Assembly: GCF_030646155.1 (NCBI RefSeq)
Contig: NZ_JAUTDN010000003.1
Coordinates: forward strand, 290,151 to 354,150
Length of the DNA: 64,000 nt
Origin: Conexibacter sp. CPCC 205762
Lineage (GTDB): Bacteria > Actinomycetota > Thermoleophilia > Solirubrobacterales > Solirubrobacteraceae
Direction: 5' to 3'
The notes below the pieces were generated by a model. It was not told the DNA's origin and made no database searches. It saw only the letters and a list, made by a program, of their open reading frames with translations. The first letter of the stretch is position 1. Every line of letters starts with the position of its first letter. Below, one piece after another: positions 9,032 through 16,370 of the stretch. A program made the translations under genes and the position numbers.

Positions 9032-9099
9032 CCTGAAAGCGTCGAAAAGCTCACTGTTTCTACCCACTCGGCGCATCAAAAAACCCACCAGGGGGTTCC

Positions 9100-9528
9100 A
9101 TGACATTCCGCAGTTCGTTCCGCGCCGGCGGAGGCTGGCGCGTGGCCGCGGCGCTGCTGCTCGCGCTCGCGTTCGCGGCGGCGGTCGCGACGCCGCAGGC
9201 GCAAGCCGGCGCGGCCTACTTCTGTCCGGGCAACTACCCGAGCAGCACGCTGACCCTCGGCGCCACCAACGGCTGCACGGGCGGCTCGTCAGCGCTGATC
9301 ACGCAGGTCTCCTTCTTCCAGAGACCGTCGGGCGGCAGCCACTGCGCCGTCGGCAAGCAGACGACCGACCCCGACAGCGCGGTGCTGATCGCCGCGGTCT
9401 GCGGCGCCGGCAGCGGCAGCAACGGCGAGGTGGCGACGTACGGCTCCGGCCTGCAGCTCGCCTTCCCGCGCGGCCGCAACGACACCGGCAGCACGCAGAA
9501 CAACTACTGGGGCCAGTACATCTGGTGA
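9100..9528 (+). CDS. Small secreted Gly/Ser-rich protein of unknown function
   Basis: A 142-residue protein with a clear signal peptide (about residues 1-37, hydrophobic core AAALLLALAFAAAVA, cleavage near AQAG). The mature part is about 105 residues, rich in Gly, Ser, Thr and Asn, with four cysteines spaced to allow two disulfides and an aromatic tail (NNYWGQYIW). I do not recognise the family. The ribosome-binding GGGGG (9091-9095) lies in a small AACCC/GGGTT hairpin. It is followed after 16 bp by another secreted protein, and both are divergent from the ECF sigma unit. Confidence 0.7.
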   Translation: MTFRSSFRAGGGWRVAAALLLALAFAAAVATPQAQAGAAYFCPGNYPSSTLTLGATNGCTGGSSALITQVSFFQRPSGGSHCAVGKQTTDPDSAVLIAAVCGAGSGSNGEVATYGSGLQLAFPRGRNDTGSTQNNYWGQYIW

Positions 9529-9544
9529 ATGTGAGCGAACTGAG

Positions 9545-10246
9545 ATGAACGTCACCGTCAGAACGATTCGCCGCCTGCTCGCGATCGCGCTCGCGGGCGC
9601 GCTCGCAGCGACCGCGATCGCGCTGCTGCTGGGCAGCAGCGCCTCCTCCGCCGCCCCCGCCGAGGAGGCCGGGGCCGCCTCCAACCCGTGGGCGCCGGTC
9701 CAGACGCCCGCCGAGCTGCACGCCGCCTTCGCGGCCGACGTCGCGCTGCTGCGCCAGCCGGCCGACGACTCGATCCCCGCCACGCTCCCGCTCGCCAAGC
9801 CCGAGGTCGACCTCTCGCAGGCGCGCCAGCTGACGCCGCCGTCGGCGCGCGCGCTCGCCCGTGCGGGCGCCGGCGCGACCGGGGACGAGGTCCCGGAGCA
9901 GCCCGACACGACCGTCTGGGTCGTCCCGAACCAGGACGGCTCGCAGTGTCTGCTCGTGTACCAGGCGACGGACCAGTCGCTCGGCTACAACTGCGCCTAC
10001 CCCTCCGACGCCGTCAGCGCCCGCATGGTGATGACGGTCAGCCGCACCGGCCAGGACGCGGAGATCTACGGCGTCGTGCCCGACGGCGTCGACAGCGTCA
10101 CGGTCGAGCTGGCCGACGGCAGCACGGTCGACCTGCCGGTCACCGACAACGGCTACATGGCGCAGTTCGACCAGCCGACGGCATCGATCAGCTTCGTCGA
10201 CGGGAACGGCGACGAGCAGACGGCGCGCATCACCAGCGGGGCCTGA
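9545..10246 (+). CDS. Secreted or membrane-anchored protein sharing a domain with the sigma-partner protein
   Basis: A 233-residue protein with an N-terminal hydrophobic segment (about residues 10-35, signal peptide or anchor) and a disordered Ala/Pro-rich stretch. The folded C-terminal half reads VWVVPNQDGSQCLLVYQ ... EIYGVVPDGVDSVTVEL ... DLPVTDNGYMAQF. That half aligns by eye with the extracellular domain encoded at 7587-8324 ([26 protein letters not shown]). No known function. Position suggests one transcription unit with the 9100 gene and a functional tie to the ECF system. Confidence 0.72.
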   Translation: MNVTVRTIRRLLAIALAGALAATAIALLLGSSASSAAPAEEAGAASNPWAPVQTPAELHAAFAADVALLRQPADDSIPATLPLAKPEVDLSQARQLTPPSARALARAGAGATGDEVPEQPDTTVWVVPNQDGSQCLLVYQATDQSLGYNCAYPSDAVSARMVMTVSRTGQDAEIYGVVPDGVDSVTVELADGSTVDLPVTDNGYMAQFDQPTASISFVDGNGDEQTARITSGA

Positions 10247-10253
10247 GCGAGCG

Positions 10254-10279
10254 CGCGGGCGCAGGCAGGGGCGCCCGCG
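10254..10279. terminator. Hairpin terminator after the secreted-protein pair
   Basis: CGCGGGCGC and its exact complement (9-bp stem) flank an 8-nt loop, 7 bp after the stop at 10246. Confidence 0.6.
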
Positions 10280-10382
10280 TCACACCGTCCGCTCACGGGC
10301 CCTTCACCGGATCCTCACCGCTCCCACGGCGATCTTCGGTTTCCTTGAGGTTCTCTTGAGGGAATCGCGCTGAGGTGAGGAC

Positions 10383-10787
10383 ATGACCACCACGCCGACC
10401 GAACACACCACCGCGTTCGAGCCCACGGTGGCGATCGACGCATTGCAGAGCACGACGGGTGGCGAACGCGTCACGGGCGCCGCCCGTCCCGAGCCGGGCC
10501 GCTATTTCACGATCCAAGAAGACCACGGCGAGCGGCTGCTGCCGCTGGAGCGGGCGATCACGCATCTCGGTCGCGGCTTCACGGCCGACATCCAGCTCGA
10601 GGACGTCAGCGTCTCACGGCGCCACGCGATCGTGACACAGCGCCGCGGCGCCGTCCGCATCCTCGACGACCGCAGCTCGAACGGGACGTTCGTCAACGGC
10701 CGCCGGATCCAGGAGGCGGAGCTGCGCCACGGCGACGTCGTCGTGATCGGGCGGGTCGTGCTGCAGTACGTCGACGTCCCGGGCTGA
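10383..10787 (+). CDS. FHA-domain phosphothreonine-binding protein
   Basis: A 134-residue protein made of a disordered Thr-rich N terminus (about 45 residues, potential Ser/Thr-kinase target) and one forkhead-associated domain. The FHA signature is complete: LGRG, SVSRRHA, and DRSSNGTFVNG near residues 97-107. Such proteins read phosphothreonine marks left by Pkn-type kinases; no kinase is encoded in this window. The start at ATG 10383 follows GAGGTGAGGAC. Two CTTGAGG copies lie 11 bp apart in the leader (10344-10361). Confidence 0.88.
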   Translation: MTTTPTEHTTAFEPTVAIDALQSTTGGERVTGAARPEPGRYFTIQEDHGERLLPLERAITHLGRGFTADIQLEDVSVSRRHAIVTQRRGAVRILDDRSSNGTFVNGRRIQEAELRHGDVVVIGRVVLQYVDVPG

Positions 10788-10790
10788 CGC

Positions 10791-11123
10791 TCAGCGCCTG
10801 ACGACGACCGTCCCGTTCATGCCGGGGTGGAGCGTGCAGCGGTAGCTGTACGTGCCGGCGCTGCGGAAGGTGACGCCGTACGAGCCGCCGGAGCGGTTGC
10901 CCGATCCTCTGAAGCGGCTGCTGGTGACGTTGTGGATGATGCCGCTGTCGCGCCAGCGCCAGACGACGCGGTCACCCTTGCCGATCGTCACCTTCTTCGG
11001 GTTGAAGGCGATGTTCTTCAACGTCACGGTGCGGGTCGCCGCCTGCGCGGCCGGTGCCGCCAGCGCGACGGCGAGCGCAGCCGCCAGCAGCGCCGCCAGT
11101 CCGGTGATGCCTCTCGTGGTCAT
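10791..11123 (-). CDS. Secreted cupredoxin (plastocyanin-like) blue-copper protein
   Basis: A 110-residue exported protein: signal peptide at about 1-28 (LAALLAAALAVALAAPAAQA), then a plastocyanin/azurin-type domain. Type-1 copper ligands are all visible: His in IIHNV, then Cys, His and Met in YRCTLHPGMNG. It probably carries electrons outside the membrane. ATG 11123 is chosen because the signal peptide follows directly; the extended frame upstream is non-coding. Convergent with the FHA gene, with 3 bp between the stops. Confidence 0.87.
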   Translation of the reverse strand: MTTRGITGLAALLAAALAVALAAPAAQAATRTVTLKNIAFNPKKVTIGKGDRVVWRWRDSGIIHNVTSSRFRGSGNRSGGSYGVTFRSAGTYSYRCTLHPGMNGTVVVRR

Positions 11124-11226
11124 GCCGATCCTCCTGTCGGGGTCTCCCGTCATGCAGGACGCCGCTGCCCGTCGTTCCTTCCCGGCGGAGCCGATTCGCA
11201 TCCGCTCGACGGGGCAGCACGGCGGA

Positions 11227-11683
11227 GTGCCGCTCCCGTCCCGCGTCACCCGCCGCGCGCTGCTGCAGACCGGCGGCAGCCTCGCGTTCGCCGCCGCAGC
11301 GGCTGATCCGGCCTCCGCAAAGCGCGCGCAGCCGCGGTCGTGGGGTCCGCCGCGCGACCGCGACGGCTGGCCGCTGCCGGCCCACGACCTCGCCGCCAGC
11401 CGCGCTCGACCTCGCCGACGGCCGCGAGCGCTGGCGGCGGTCGCTCGGCACGGCCGTCTACGGCAGCAGCGCGGGCAGGCGCGAGCTGGGCTTCTTCGCC
11501 GGCGTCGCGCTCGCCGGCAGGCGCATGCTCGTCGCCTCTGACCGTGTCCACTGCCTCGACGCGAGCGACGGCGCGACGCTGTGGGAGTCGCGGCCCGCGC
11601 CGGCGCTCGGCGGCGGCCGGCTGGTCGTCGGCACGGGCGCGCAGCCGTACGTGCCCGGCTCGTCACTCGTCTGCGTCGGCTGA
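11227..11683 (+). pseudogene. Remnant of a secreted PQQ-repeat (quinoprotein-like beta-propeller) gene
   Basis: Two coding pieces in different frames read as one broken gene. The first (frame of GTG 11227) encodes a twin-arginine-like signal peptide, SRVTRRALLQTGG followed by a hydrophobic stretch, and WPLPAHDLAAS. The second (about 11405-11683) encodes LDLADGRERWRR, VHCLDASDGATLWE and a terminal SSLVCVG stop, typical of PQQ-binding propeller blades. Intact relatives have hundreds of residues between these parts, so a large internal deletion plus frame change is likely. A start at ATG 11152 is possible. Confidence 0.5.
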
Positions 11684-11799
11684 GGGGCTTCGCCCGTGGG
11701 AGTTCCACGGCGGCGCCCGGCACCGCGCCGCGGGAGCGGGAACTCCCGCTGCGGCGGCAGATCGCGATCGGGTTGCGTTTTCATTCCCGACCATGGCAG

Positions 11800-11820
11800 T
11801 ATGTATTAGGTCACCCTAAA
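11800..11820 (+). promoter_or_regulatory. DtxR/MntR-type box in an A/T-rich promoter
   Basis: TTAGG (11806-11810), 4 nt, CCTAA (11815-11819) is a perfect inverted repeat matching the half-sites of DtxR/IdeR boxes. It lies 16 bp before the ATG at 11836 and overlaps the likely -10 region (TATGTATTAG), with TTGCGT at 11773 a possible -35. The nearest gene for a binder is the DtxR-family regulator at 12587. Confidence 0.6.
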
Positions 11821-11835
11821 ACGACAGTGACCTTC

Positions 11836-12492
11836 ATGCTTCCATTCGCGCTCCAAGCCGTCTCCGAATGCCCCGCCCACGCCGACCTGGCGCTGGCGCT
11901 CGGCGCCGAGTTCGAGCCGCTCGACGTCGACGCGGCGCAGGCGGAGGTCGACGCGCTCGCCGCCGACCTGCTCGAGTACCGCCGCGCCTGCCCCGGCGAT
12001 CAGCTGAGCGGCGTCGCCGCCACCGTCGCGCAGCGCTTCAGAACGCTGTCGGAGCCGCAGAGAATCGGCCGCGACAGCGTCCTCGACGACCTGCTGCTGC
12101 ACCGCGTGCTCGATCGCGACGCCGGCCACGCGCTGCCGCTGACGATCGTCGCGGTCGAGGCCGGCCGGCGCGTCGGCATACCGCTCGGGATCGTCGGCAG
12201 AGGGCGCGAGCAGTACCTCGCCCACGCCGCCTACGCCGATCCGTGCGTCGCCGACCTCGCCCAGCCGGGCGCGCTGGTCGACCTCGGCGGGCGCGAGGAG
12301 GAGCTCGGCTGGCAGTGCGCCCACCAGGTCTCCGCGCTGCTGCTGAACCGGATCGCGGAGCGCAGCGAGCGGATCGGCCACTTCGCGTGGGCGCTGCAGG
12401 CGGCCGAGCTGCGGCTGGCGCTGCCGGCCGGCGGCGAGATGCGCGAGCGGATGGAACGCGACCTGCAGCGCGTCCGCGCCCGCCTCAACTAG
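11836..12492 (+). CDS. SirB1/transglutaminase-like family protein
   Basis: A 218-residue protein resembling the SirB1 / transglutaminase-core-2 family: a helical N-terminal part with RIGRDSVLDDLLLHRVLDRDAGHALPLTIVAVEAGRRVGIPLGIVG at about 77-123 matches the family core (alphahelix, Leu-Pro-hydrophobic strand, Gly-rich turn). The usual core cysteine is not evident, and the biochemical role of the family is unsettled. ATG 11836 is used because it follows the promoter and the DtxR-type box directly; the longer frame from 11581 covers the pseudogene tail. Iron- or manganese-responsive control by the downstream DtxR regulator is inferred. Confidence 0.68.
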   Translation: MLPFALQAVSECPAHADLALALGAEFEPLDVDAAQAEVDALAADLLEYRRACPGDQLSGVAATVAQRFRTLSEPQRIGRDSVLDDLLLHRVLDRDAGHALPLTIVAVEAGRRVGIPLGIVGRGREQYLAHAAYADPCVADLAQPGALVDLGGREEELGWQCAHQVSALLLNRIAERSERIGHFAWALQAAELRLALPAGGEMRERMERDLQRVRARLN

Positions 12493-12586
12493 GCCGCCCG
12501 CACCGCCGCGCCGCGGCCTCCGCCGGCTCGCCGCACCGCCTGCGGCCGGTAACCGCAACGCACCGACCGGCGCCCCACGAAGCCCT

Positions 12587-13309
12587 ATGATCGGGCTCGT
12601 GGCCAACGTGCGCGGACACACGGCAGACGACTACCTCGAGGCGATCTACGCGCTCACCTTCCCGGTCGGCGAGTACCGTCCGGCCGACGCGGCGACGCCG
12701 ATCGCGGCGCGCGTCGCCGACCGCCTCGGCGTCTCGCGCGCGGCGGTCGGCGAGACGCTCAGACGGCTGGAGGACGAGAACCTCGTCGAGCGGATGCCGA
12801 ACCGCTGGATCGCGCTCACGCCCGCGGGGCTGGAGCGGGCCGAGCAGGTCGTCCGCCGCCGCCGGATCGTCGAGCGCTTCCTGTCCGACTTCCTCGACTA
12901 CGCGCCGAGCGACGTCCACAGCGCCGCCGAGACCGTCGGCGACTCCTTCAGCGACGAGATGGTCGAGAGACTGCACGAGCGGCTCGGCTACCCGGAGCGC
13001 TGCCCGCACGGCTGGCCGGTCGCCCCGCGCGCCGAGCAGGCCGAGAACGAGCAGCTGCTGACGCTCGCCGAGCTGGACGCCGGCGAGGAGTGCGAGATCG
13101 TCCGCGTCGCGAAGGACGACGGCGAGCTGATCGGCTGGCTGTGGCAGGAGGGCTTCCGCCCCGGCGCCCACGTCCACGTCGAGGACGTGCAGCCGGCGGC
13201 CGGCCACCTGCGCGTGCGGATGGCCGGCGGGGAGGGCGACGGCGACGAGCGGCTGATCGCCGAGAAGGCCGCCCGCAGCCTGTTCGTGCGCCGCGCCGGC
13301 GGCGCCTGA
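12587..13309 (+). CDS. DtxR-family metal-dependent transcriptional repressor
   Basis: A 240-residue regulator of the DtxR/IdeR/MntR family. The N-terminal winged helix (TADDYLEAIYAL ... IAARVADRLGVSRAAVGETLRRLEDENLVER) is diagnostic. The dimerisation/metal-binding helices follow with the HxxxE-type residues (AAETVGDSFSDEMVERL ... ERCPHGWPV), and a C-terminal SH3-like/FeoA domain (LLTLAELDAGEECEIVRV) ends the protein. ATG 12587 is the longest start; GTG 12599 (VANVRGHTADDYLEAIYAL) would match the compact N terminus of relatives. The TTAGG-N4-CCTAA box at 11806-11819 is a candidate target. Confidence 0.9.
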   Translation: MIGLVANVRGHTADDYLEAIYALTFPVGEYRPADAATPIAARVADRLGVSRAAVGETLRRLEDENLVERMPNRWIALTPAGLERAEQVVRRRRIVERFLSDFLDYAPSDVHSAAETVGDSFSDEMVERLHERLGYPERCPHGWPVAPRAEQAENEQLLTLAELDAGEECEIVRVAKDDGELIGWLWQEGFRPGAHVHVEDVQPAAGHLRVRMAGGEGDGDERLIAEKAARSLFVRRAGGA

Positions 13310-13336
13310 GCGGGCGCTCACCCCCCGGACCGGGGG
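13307..13336. terminator. Tandem hairpins after the DtxR gene
   Basis: TGAGCG/CGCTCA (13307-13320, including the TGA stop) is followed directly by CCCCC-GGACC-GGGGG and TT (13322-13338). Confidence 0.45.
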
Positions 13337-13448
13337 TTCCCGCCGCCCCGGTGCCGCAAAATGTCCGGCGCGTGCGCGCGGACTCCCCCGCCATCAGGTA
13401 GACCCGTCGCGTCGTTCGCCGTTCCGACTTCATCCGCAAAGGAGCTCC

Positions 13449-14057
13449 ATGGCCACCGCATCCGCCGCGCCCGCACTGCAGCAGCGCCGCGGTCTCGTCC
13501 TCGCCGACGCGATCCCCGGAGCGCTCGTCCGCGACATCCTGCTCGTGCTCGGCGGCGCCGGTTTCACCGCCCTGATGGCGCAGATCGCGATCCAGATCCC
13601 GCCGTCGCCGGTTCCCGTCACCGGTCAGACGCTCGCCGTCGGGCTCGTCGGCGCCACACTCGGCGCCCGTCGTGGCACCGCCGCGATGCTGCTGTACGCG
13701 CTGCTCGGCCTGTTCCTGCCGGTCTACGCCGAGGGCAACTCCGGCTGGCACATCATCACCGGCGCCAGCGGCGGCTACATCGTCGGCTTCATCTTCGCGA
13801 CCGGCGTCGTCGGCTACCTCGCCGAGCGCGGCGCCGACCGCAAGGCGCTGACCGCCTTCGTCGCCTTCGTCGCGGCGCAGCTGATCGTCTTCGCCTTCGG
13901 CCTCGTCGGCCTCAAGCTGGCCGTCGGCGAGTCGTGGTCGTGGACGATCCACAACGGCTTCTCGATCTTCATCGTCGGCGGCATCATCAAGGCGATCGTC
14001 GGCGCGATCGTGCTGCCGTCCGCCTGGCAGATCGTCAGACGCGTCGAGAAGCACTGA
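13449..14057 (+). CDS. bioY: Biotin transporter substrate-binding protein BioY
   Basis: A 202-residue integral membrane protein with about six hydrophobic segments and the BioY signature (IPPSPVPVTGQTLAVGLVGATLGARRG, residues about 50-76, then LYALLGLFLPVYA and a Gly-rich G-A-S-G-G-Y segment). BioY is the S-component of an ECF-type biotin importer; no ATPase or T-component genes lie nearby, so it may work alone or with a shared energising module elsewhere. AAAGGAG precedes the ATG at ideal spacing. Confidence 0.92.
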   Translation: MATASAAPALQQRRGLVLADAIPGALVRDILLVLGGAGFTALMAQIAIQIPPSPVPVTGQTLAVGLVGATLGARRGTAAMLLYALLGLFLPVYAEGNSGWHIITGASGGYIVGFIFATGVVGYLAERGADRKALTAFVAFVAAQLIVFAFGLVGLKLAVGESWSWTIHNGFSIFIVGGIIKAIVGAIVLPSAWQIVRRVEKH

Positions 14058-14066
14058 GTCTCAGCA

Positions 14067-14085
14067 GCCGCCCGCCACGGGCGGC
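14067..14085. terminator. Hairpin terminator after bioY
   Basis: GCCGCCCG and CGGGCGGC form an 8-bp perfect stem around a 3-nt loop, 10 bp past the bioY stop. Confidence 0.6.
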
Positions 14086-14125
14086 GCGTTGACACGAGGA
14101 CCGGGCCGGCGGGTATCGTCGGCCC

Positions 14126-14392
14126 ATGTCCTCCACTCCGCACGACCTCGGCGGCGACTCCACCGCGAGCCCGCGCTCCAGCAGAGACAGAGCGCGGCTG
14201 ATCGCGGTCGCGATCCTTGGCGTGCTGGCGGCGCTGCTGGCGCTGTTCAACCTCAAGACGGTCAAGGTCAGCCTGATATTCGCCTCGGTGAGAATGCCGC
14301 TGATCATCCTGATCGTCATCTGCCTGCTGCTCGGCGCCGCGATCGGCGCCTTCCTGTCGCGCCGCGGCGGCGGCGACAAGCGCCGCGACTGA
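14126..14392 (+). CDS. LapA-domain (DUF1049-like) small membrane protein
   Basis: An 88-residue protein with two transmembrane helices (about 26-44 and 54-75) separated by the FNLKTVKVSLIFASVRMPL loop, the typical LapA/DUF1049 hairpin where N-x-x-x-V-x-V-x-F/L is followed by P-L. A disordered N terminus and a basic tail (RRGGGDKRRD) lie in the cytoplasm. Function in actinobacteria is unknown. A 12-bp palindrome GCGGCGCGCCGC (14394-14405) follows the stop and may end transcription between this gene and the convergent vapC. Confidence 0.75.
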   Translation: MSSTPHDLGGDSTASPRSSRDRARLIAVAILGVLAALLALFNLKTVKVSLIFASVRMPLIILIVICLLLGAAIGAFLSRRGGGDKRRD

Positions 14393-14426
14393 GGCGGCGC
14401 GCCGCGCAGGCCGAGCGCTCAGCAGC

Positions 14427-14867
14427 TCAGCCCGGGGCCGGCGCAGCGCCGGCGAGCAGCGCCTCGACCTCCGCGAGCGGATGGGCCCGCCCCGGCGCGC
14501 GCGAGACGATCGCGGCATCGCCGGTGACGAGCGTCGCCCCGGTCTGCTCGGCGACGGCGACGTAGGCGGCGTCGTAGGCCGACAGGCCCGTCGCCGTCCA
14601 GCGCGCGACCTCTGACAGCGGCGGCTCGACGGTCTCGAGGCCGAGCGCGAACAGTTCCGCCACGAGCCGGTCGAGCGCATCGGCGGGCCAGCGCCACTTG
14701 CGCCCGGCGACGTTGAGCACCTCGTACGCCGTCAGCGGCGGCACGACGAGCCCGACCTGCCCGCGGTGAAACGCGTCGCGCACCGACGTGGCCTGCGCAG
14801 TGAGCGGTTCGTCCTCGGCGCGGATCCAGGCCAGCACGACGTTCGCGTCGACCACGAGGTCGATCAC
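14427..14867 (-). CDS. VapC-type PIN-domain ribonuclease toxin
   Basis: A 146-residue PIN-domain protein of full family length. The acidic active-site residues are all visible: the first Asp in LVVDANVVLAW, Glu in TAYEVLNV, Asp in LSAYDAAYVAVAEQ and the last Asp in LVTGDAAI. The family cleaves RNA (often tRNA or rRNA) and is neutralised by its partner. The GTG at 14867 is fixed by a GTGA overlap with the antitoxin gene upstream (14864-14867). Confidence 0.85.
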   Translation of the reverse strand: MIDLVVDANVVLAWIRAEDEPLTAQATSVRDAFHRGQVGLVVPPLTAYEVLNVAGRKWRWPADALDRLVAELFALGLETVEPPLSEVARWTATGLSAYDAAYVAVAEQTGATLVTGDAAIVSRAPGRAHPLAEVEALLAGAAPAPG

Positions 14868-15133
14868 GAGAACCGCTCCAGCCGCTCGTCGCGCGTTCTG
14901 CGGACGAGGCTGACGACGTCTTCGTCGGTCGCGTACTCCATCTCGCGGCCGAGTTGCTGGAGCCGGTCCCACGCGGCGTGGACGGCGGGGTCGGCGCCGG
15001 GGCCGAGCTGCGCGTCGAGATCGCGGCGGGCCAGCTCCGAGAGGTACGCGCTGCGCGTGAGGCCCCGGTCGCCGACCGAACGGTCGATGCGCTTGAGGAG
15101 GTTGTCTTCGATTGTCACGAGCACCTTTGCCAT
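14864..15133 (-). CDS. VapB-like ribbon-helix-helix antitoxin
   Basis: An 89-residue antitoxin. The N-terminal strand and two helices (MAKVLVTIEDNLLKRIDRSV ... TRSAYLSELARRDLDA) fit a ribbon-helix-helix DNA-binding domain, and the C-terminal acidic tail should wrap the toxin. ATG 15133 gives the standard N terminus; the upstream extension to 15238 lacks such character. GGATATCC (15141-15148), a perfect palindrome 8 bp before the start, is a plausible autoregulatory operator. Confidence 0.8.
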   Translation of the reverse strand: MAKVLVTIEDNLLKRIDRSVGDRGLTRSAYLSELARRDLDAQLGPGADPAVHAAWDRLQQLGREMEYATDEDVVSLVRRTRDERLERFS

Positions 15134-15264
15134 CAGAGCAGGATATCCGGGACATCTCAAGGGGGCAATGGTGAGATTTTGCAGTCTTGACGGGAAGATG
15201 TGGCAGTCTGCGCGACCGCTGTTGCAAAGGAGCGACATCCCGCGGAGCGCGCGATACTGGTCAC

Positions 15265-15678
15265 GTGGACGATCCGATGGAGATCACGCGCGGGCTGGCG
15301 CTGCCGCTCGCGGAGGTGACGTTGCGCGCGAGCCGCTCCTCCGGACCGGGAGGGCAGCACGCGAACGTGACCGCCTCGCGGATCGAGGCGGTCTTCGACG
15401 TCGACGCCTCCGCCACGCTGGAGCCGTGGCAGAAGGAGCGGATCAAGGCGAGAGCGGGGCCGCGCGTGACGGCCGTCGCGCAGGACGCGCGCAGCCAGCT
15501 CGCCAACCGCGAGCTGGCGCTGGAGCGGCTGCAGGCGCGGCTGAGAGCGGCGATGGTGGTGCCGCGCTCGCGGACCGCGACGAGACCGACGCGCGCGTCG
15601 AGAAGGCGTCAGGCGGCCGCCAAGCAGCGCCAGTCGGAGCGCAAGCAGTCGCGTCAGCGCCCGCGCCACGACGACTGA
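15265..15678 (+). CDS. arfB: Peptidyl-tRNA hydrolase ArfB-like ribosome-rescue factor
   Basis: A 137-residue protein with the class-I release-factor catalytic loop SSGPGGQHANVTASRIE (GGQ near residues 30-32) and a long basic, disordered C terminus (RASRRRQAAAKQRQSERKQSRQR). This is the ArfB/YaeJ/ICT1 layout, in which the tail enters the empty mRNA channel and GGQ hydrolyses peptidyl-tRNA on stalled ribosomes. Start is uncertain: GTG 15265 (VDDPMEITRG) or ATG 15277; neither has a clear ribosome-binding site. Confidence 0.88.
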   Translation: MDDPMEITRGLALPLAEVTLRASRSSGPGGQHANVTASRIEAVFDVDASATLEPWQKERIKARAGPRVTAVAQDARSQLANRELALERLQARLRAAMVVPRSRTATRPTRASRRRQAAAKQRQSERKQSRQRPRHDD

Positions 15679-15810
15679 GGCCGCGGCCGCATCGCGCGAG
15701 CCCGCCGCACGAGCGCCGCGTCGCCGCTCCGCCGGCCGCCCGCGCCCGCCGCGACCCGCGCCGGCCGCGACCGGCGCCCGACGCCGACACGCCGCGCTAG
15801 GGTCGGGCGC

Positions 15811-16158
15811 ATGCGCCGCCTCTTCGGACCACTCTTCATCAGCGCGGGGATCCTGCACTTCGCCAAGCCCCGCATGTACGAGGCGATCATGCCCGACTGG
15901 CTGCCGGCTCACAGAGAGCTGGTCTACGCCAGCGGCGTCGCCGAGATCGCCGCCGGCGCGGCGCTGATGCACCCGCGCACGCGCAAGTTCGGCGGGCAGC
16001 TCAGCATCGCGACGCTCGTCGCCGTCTTCCCCGCCAACCTGCACATGGCGCTCAACCCCGAGCGCTATCCGCAGGTGCCCGGCGGGCGCCCCGCGCTGCT
16101 GGCGCGGCTGCCGCTGCAGGCGCTGCTGATCGCCTGGGCGCGCGCCGCGTCACGGTGA
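15811..16158 (+). CDS. DoxX-like small membrane protein
   Basis: A 115-residue membrane protein of three to four helices. The opening LFGPLFISAGILHFAKPRMYEAIMPDWLP, followed by VYASGVAEIAAGAAL, is the typical DoxX-type pattern. Biochemical role unknown. The preceding 130 bp (15679-15810) are extremely GC-rich with no feature I can name. The stop lies inside the palindrome GTCACGGTGAC (16149-16159). Confidence 0.75.
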   Translation: MRRLFGPLFISAGILHFAKPRMYEAIMPDWLPAHRELVYASGVAEIAAGAALMHPRTRKFGGQLSIATLVAVFPANLHMALNPERYPQVPGGRPALLARLPLQALLIAWARAASR

Positions 16159-16205
16159 CAGCTCGCGCGCGGCGTCCGGCGCGCGCGTCATGGTGAAGCG
16201 CACGT

Positions 16206-16216
16206 GTCACGGTGAC
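16206..16216. repeat. Second copy of palindrome GTCACGGTGAC
   Basis: Perfect 11-bp palindrome, identical to 16149-16159, 57 bp apart. Both lie in the otherwise gene-free 16159-16370 interval before the GGDEF-EAL gene, which also holds the A/T-rich stretch GCTATTACATTGAAAAAC that is a likely promoter. A looser copy (GTCAC-CGA-TGAC) lies at about 16351. Confidence 0.5.
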
Positions 16217-16370
16217 GCGCGCTCACCCCAGGTTTTGGCCGGCATCCCGGAATTCAGTGCTATTACATTGAAAAACAGCCGTGGCTCCTGGGCTTTCGTG
16301 GCGCATTCACACCAATTTGAGACGTGAATGTCCTTCAGTGGCGTGTGCACGTCACCGATGACAGAGGTGA

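Noticed and set aside
12493..12586. tRNA or small RNA gene before the DtxR gene
   Set aside because: No cloverleaf, no T-loop GGTTCGA-type sequence and no promoter is visible; it reads as GC-rich spacer.
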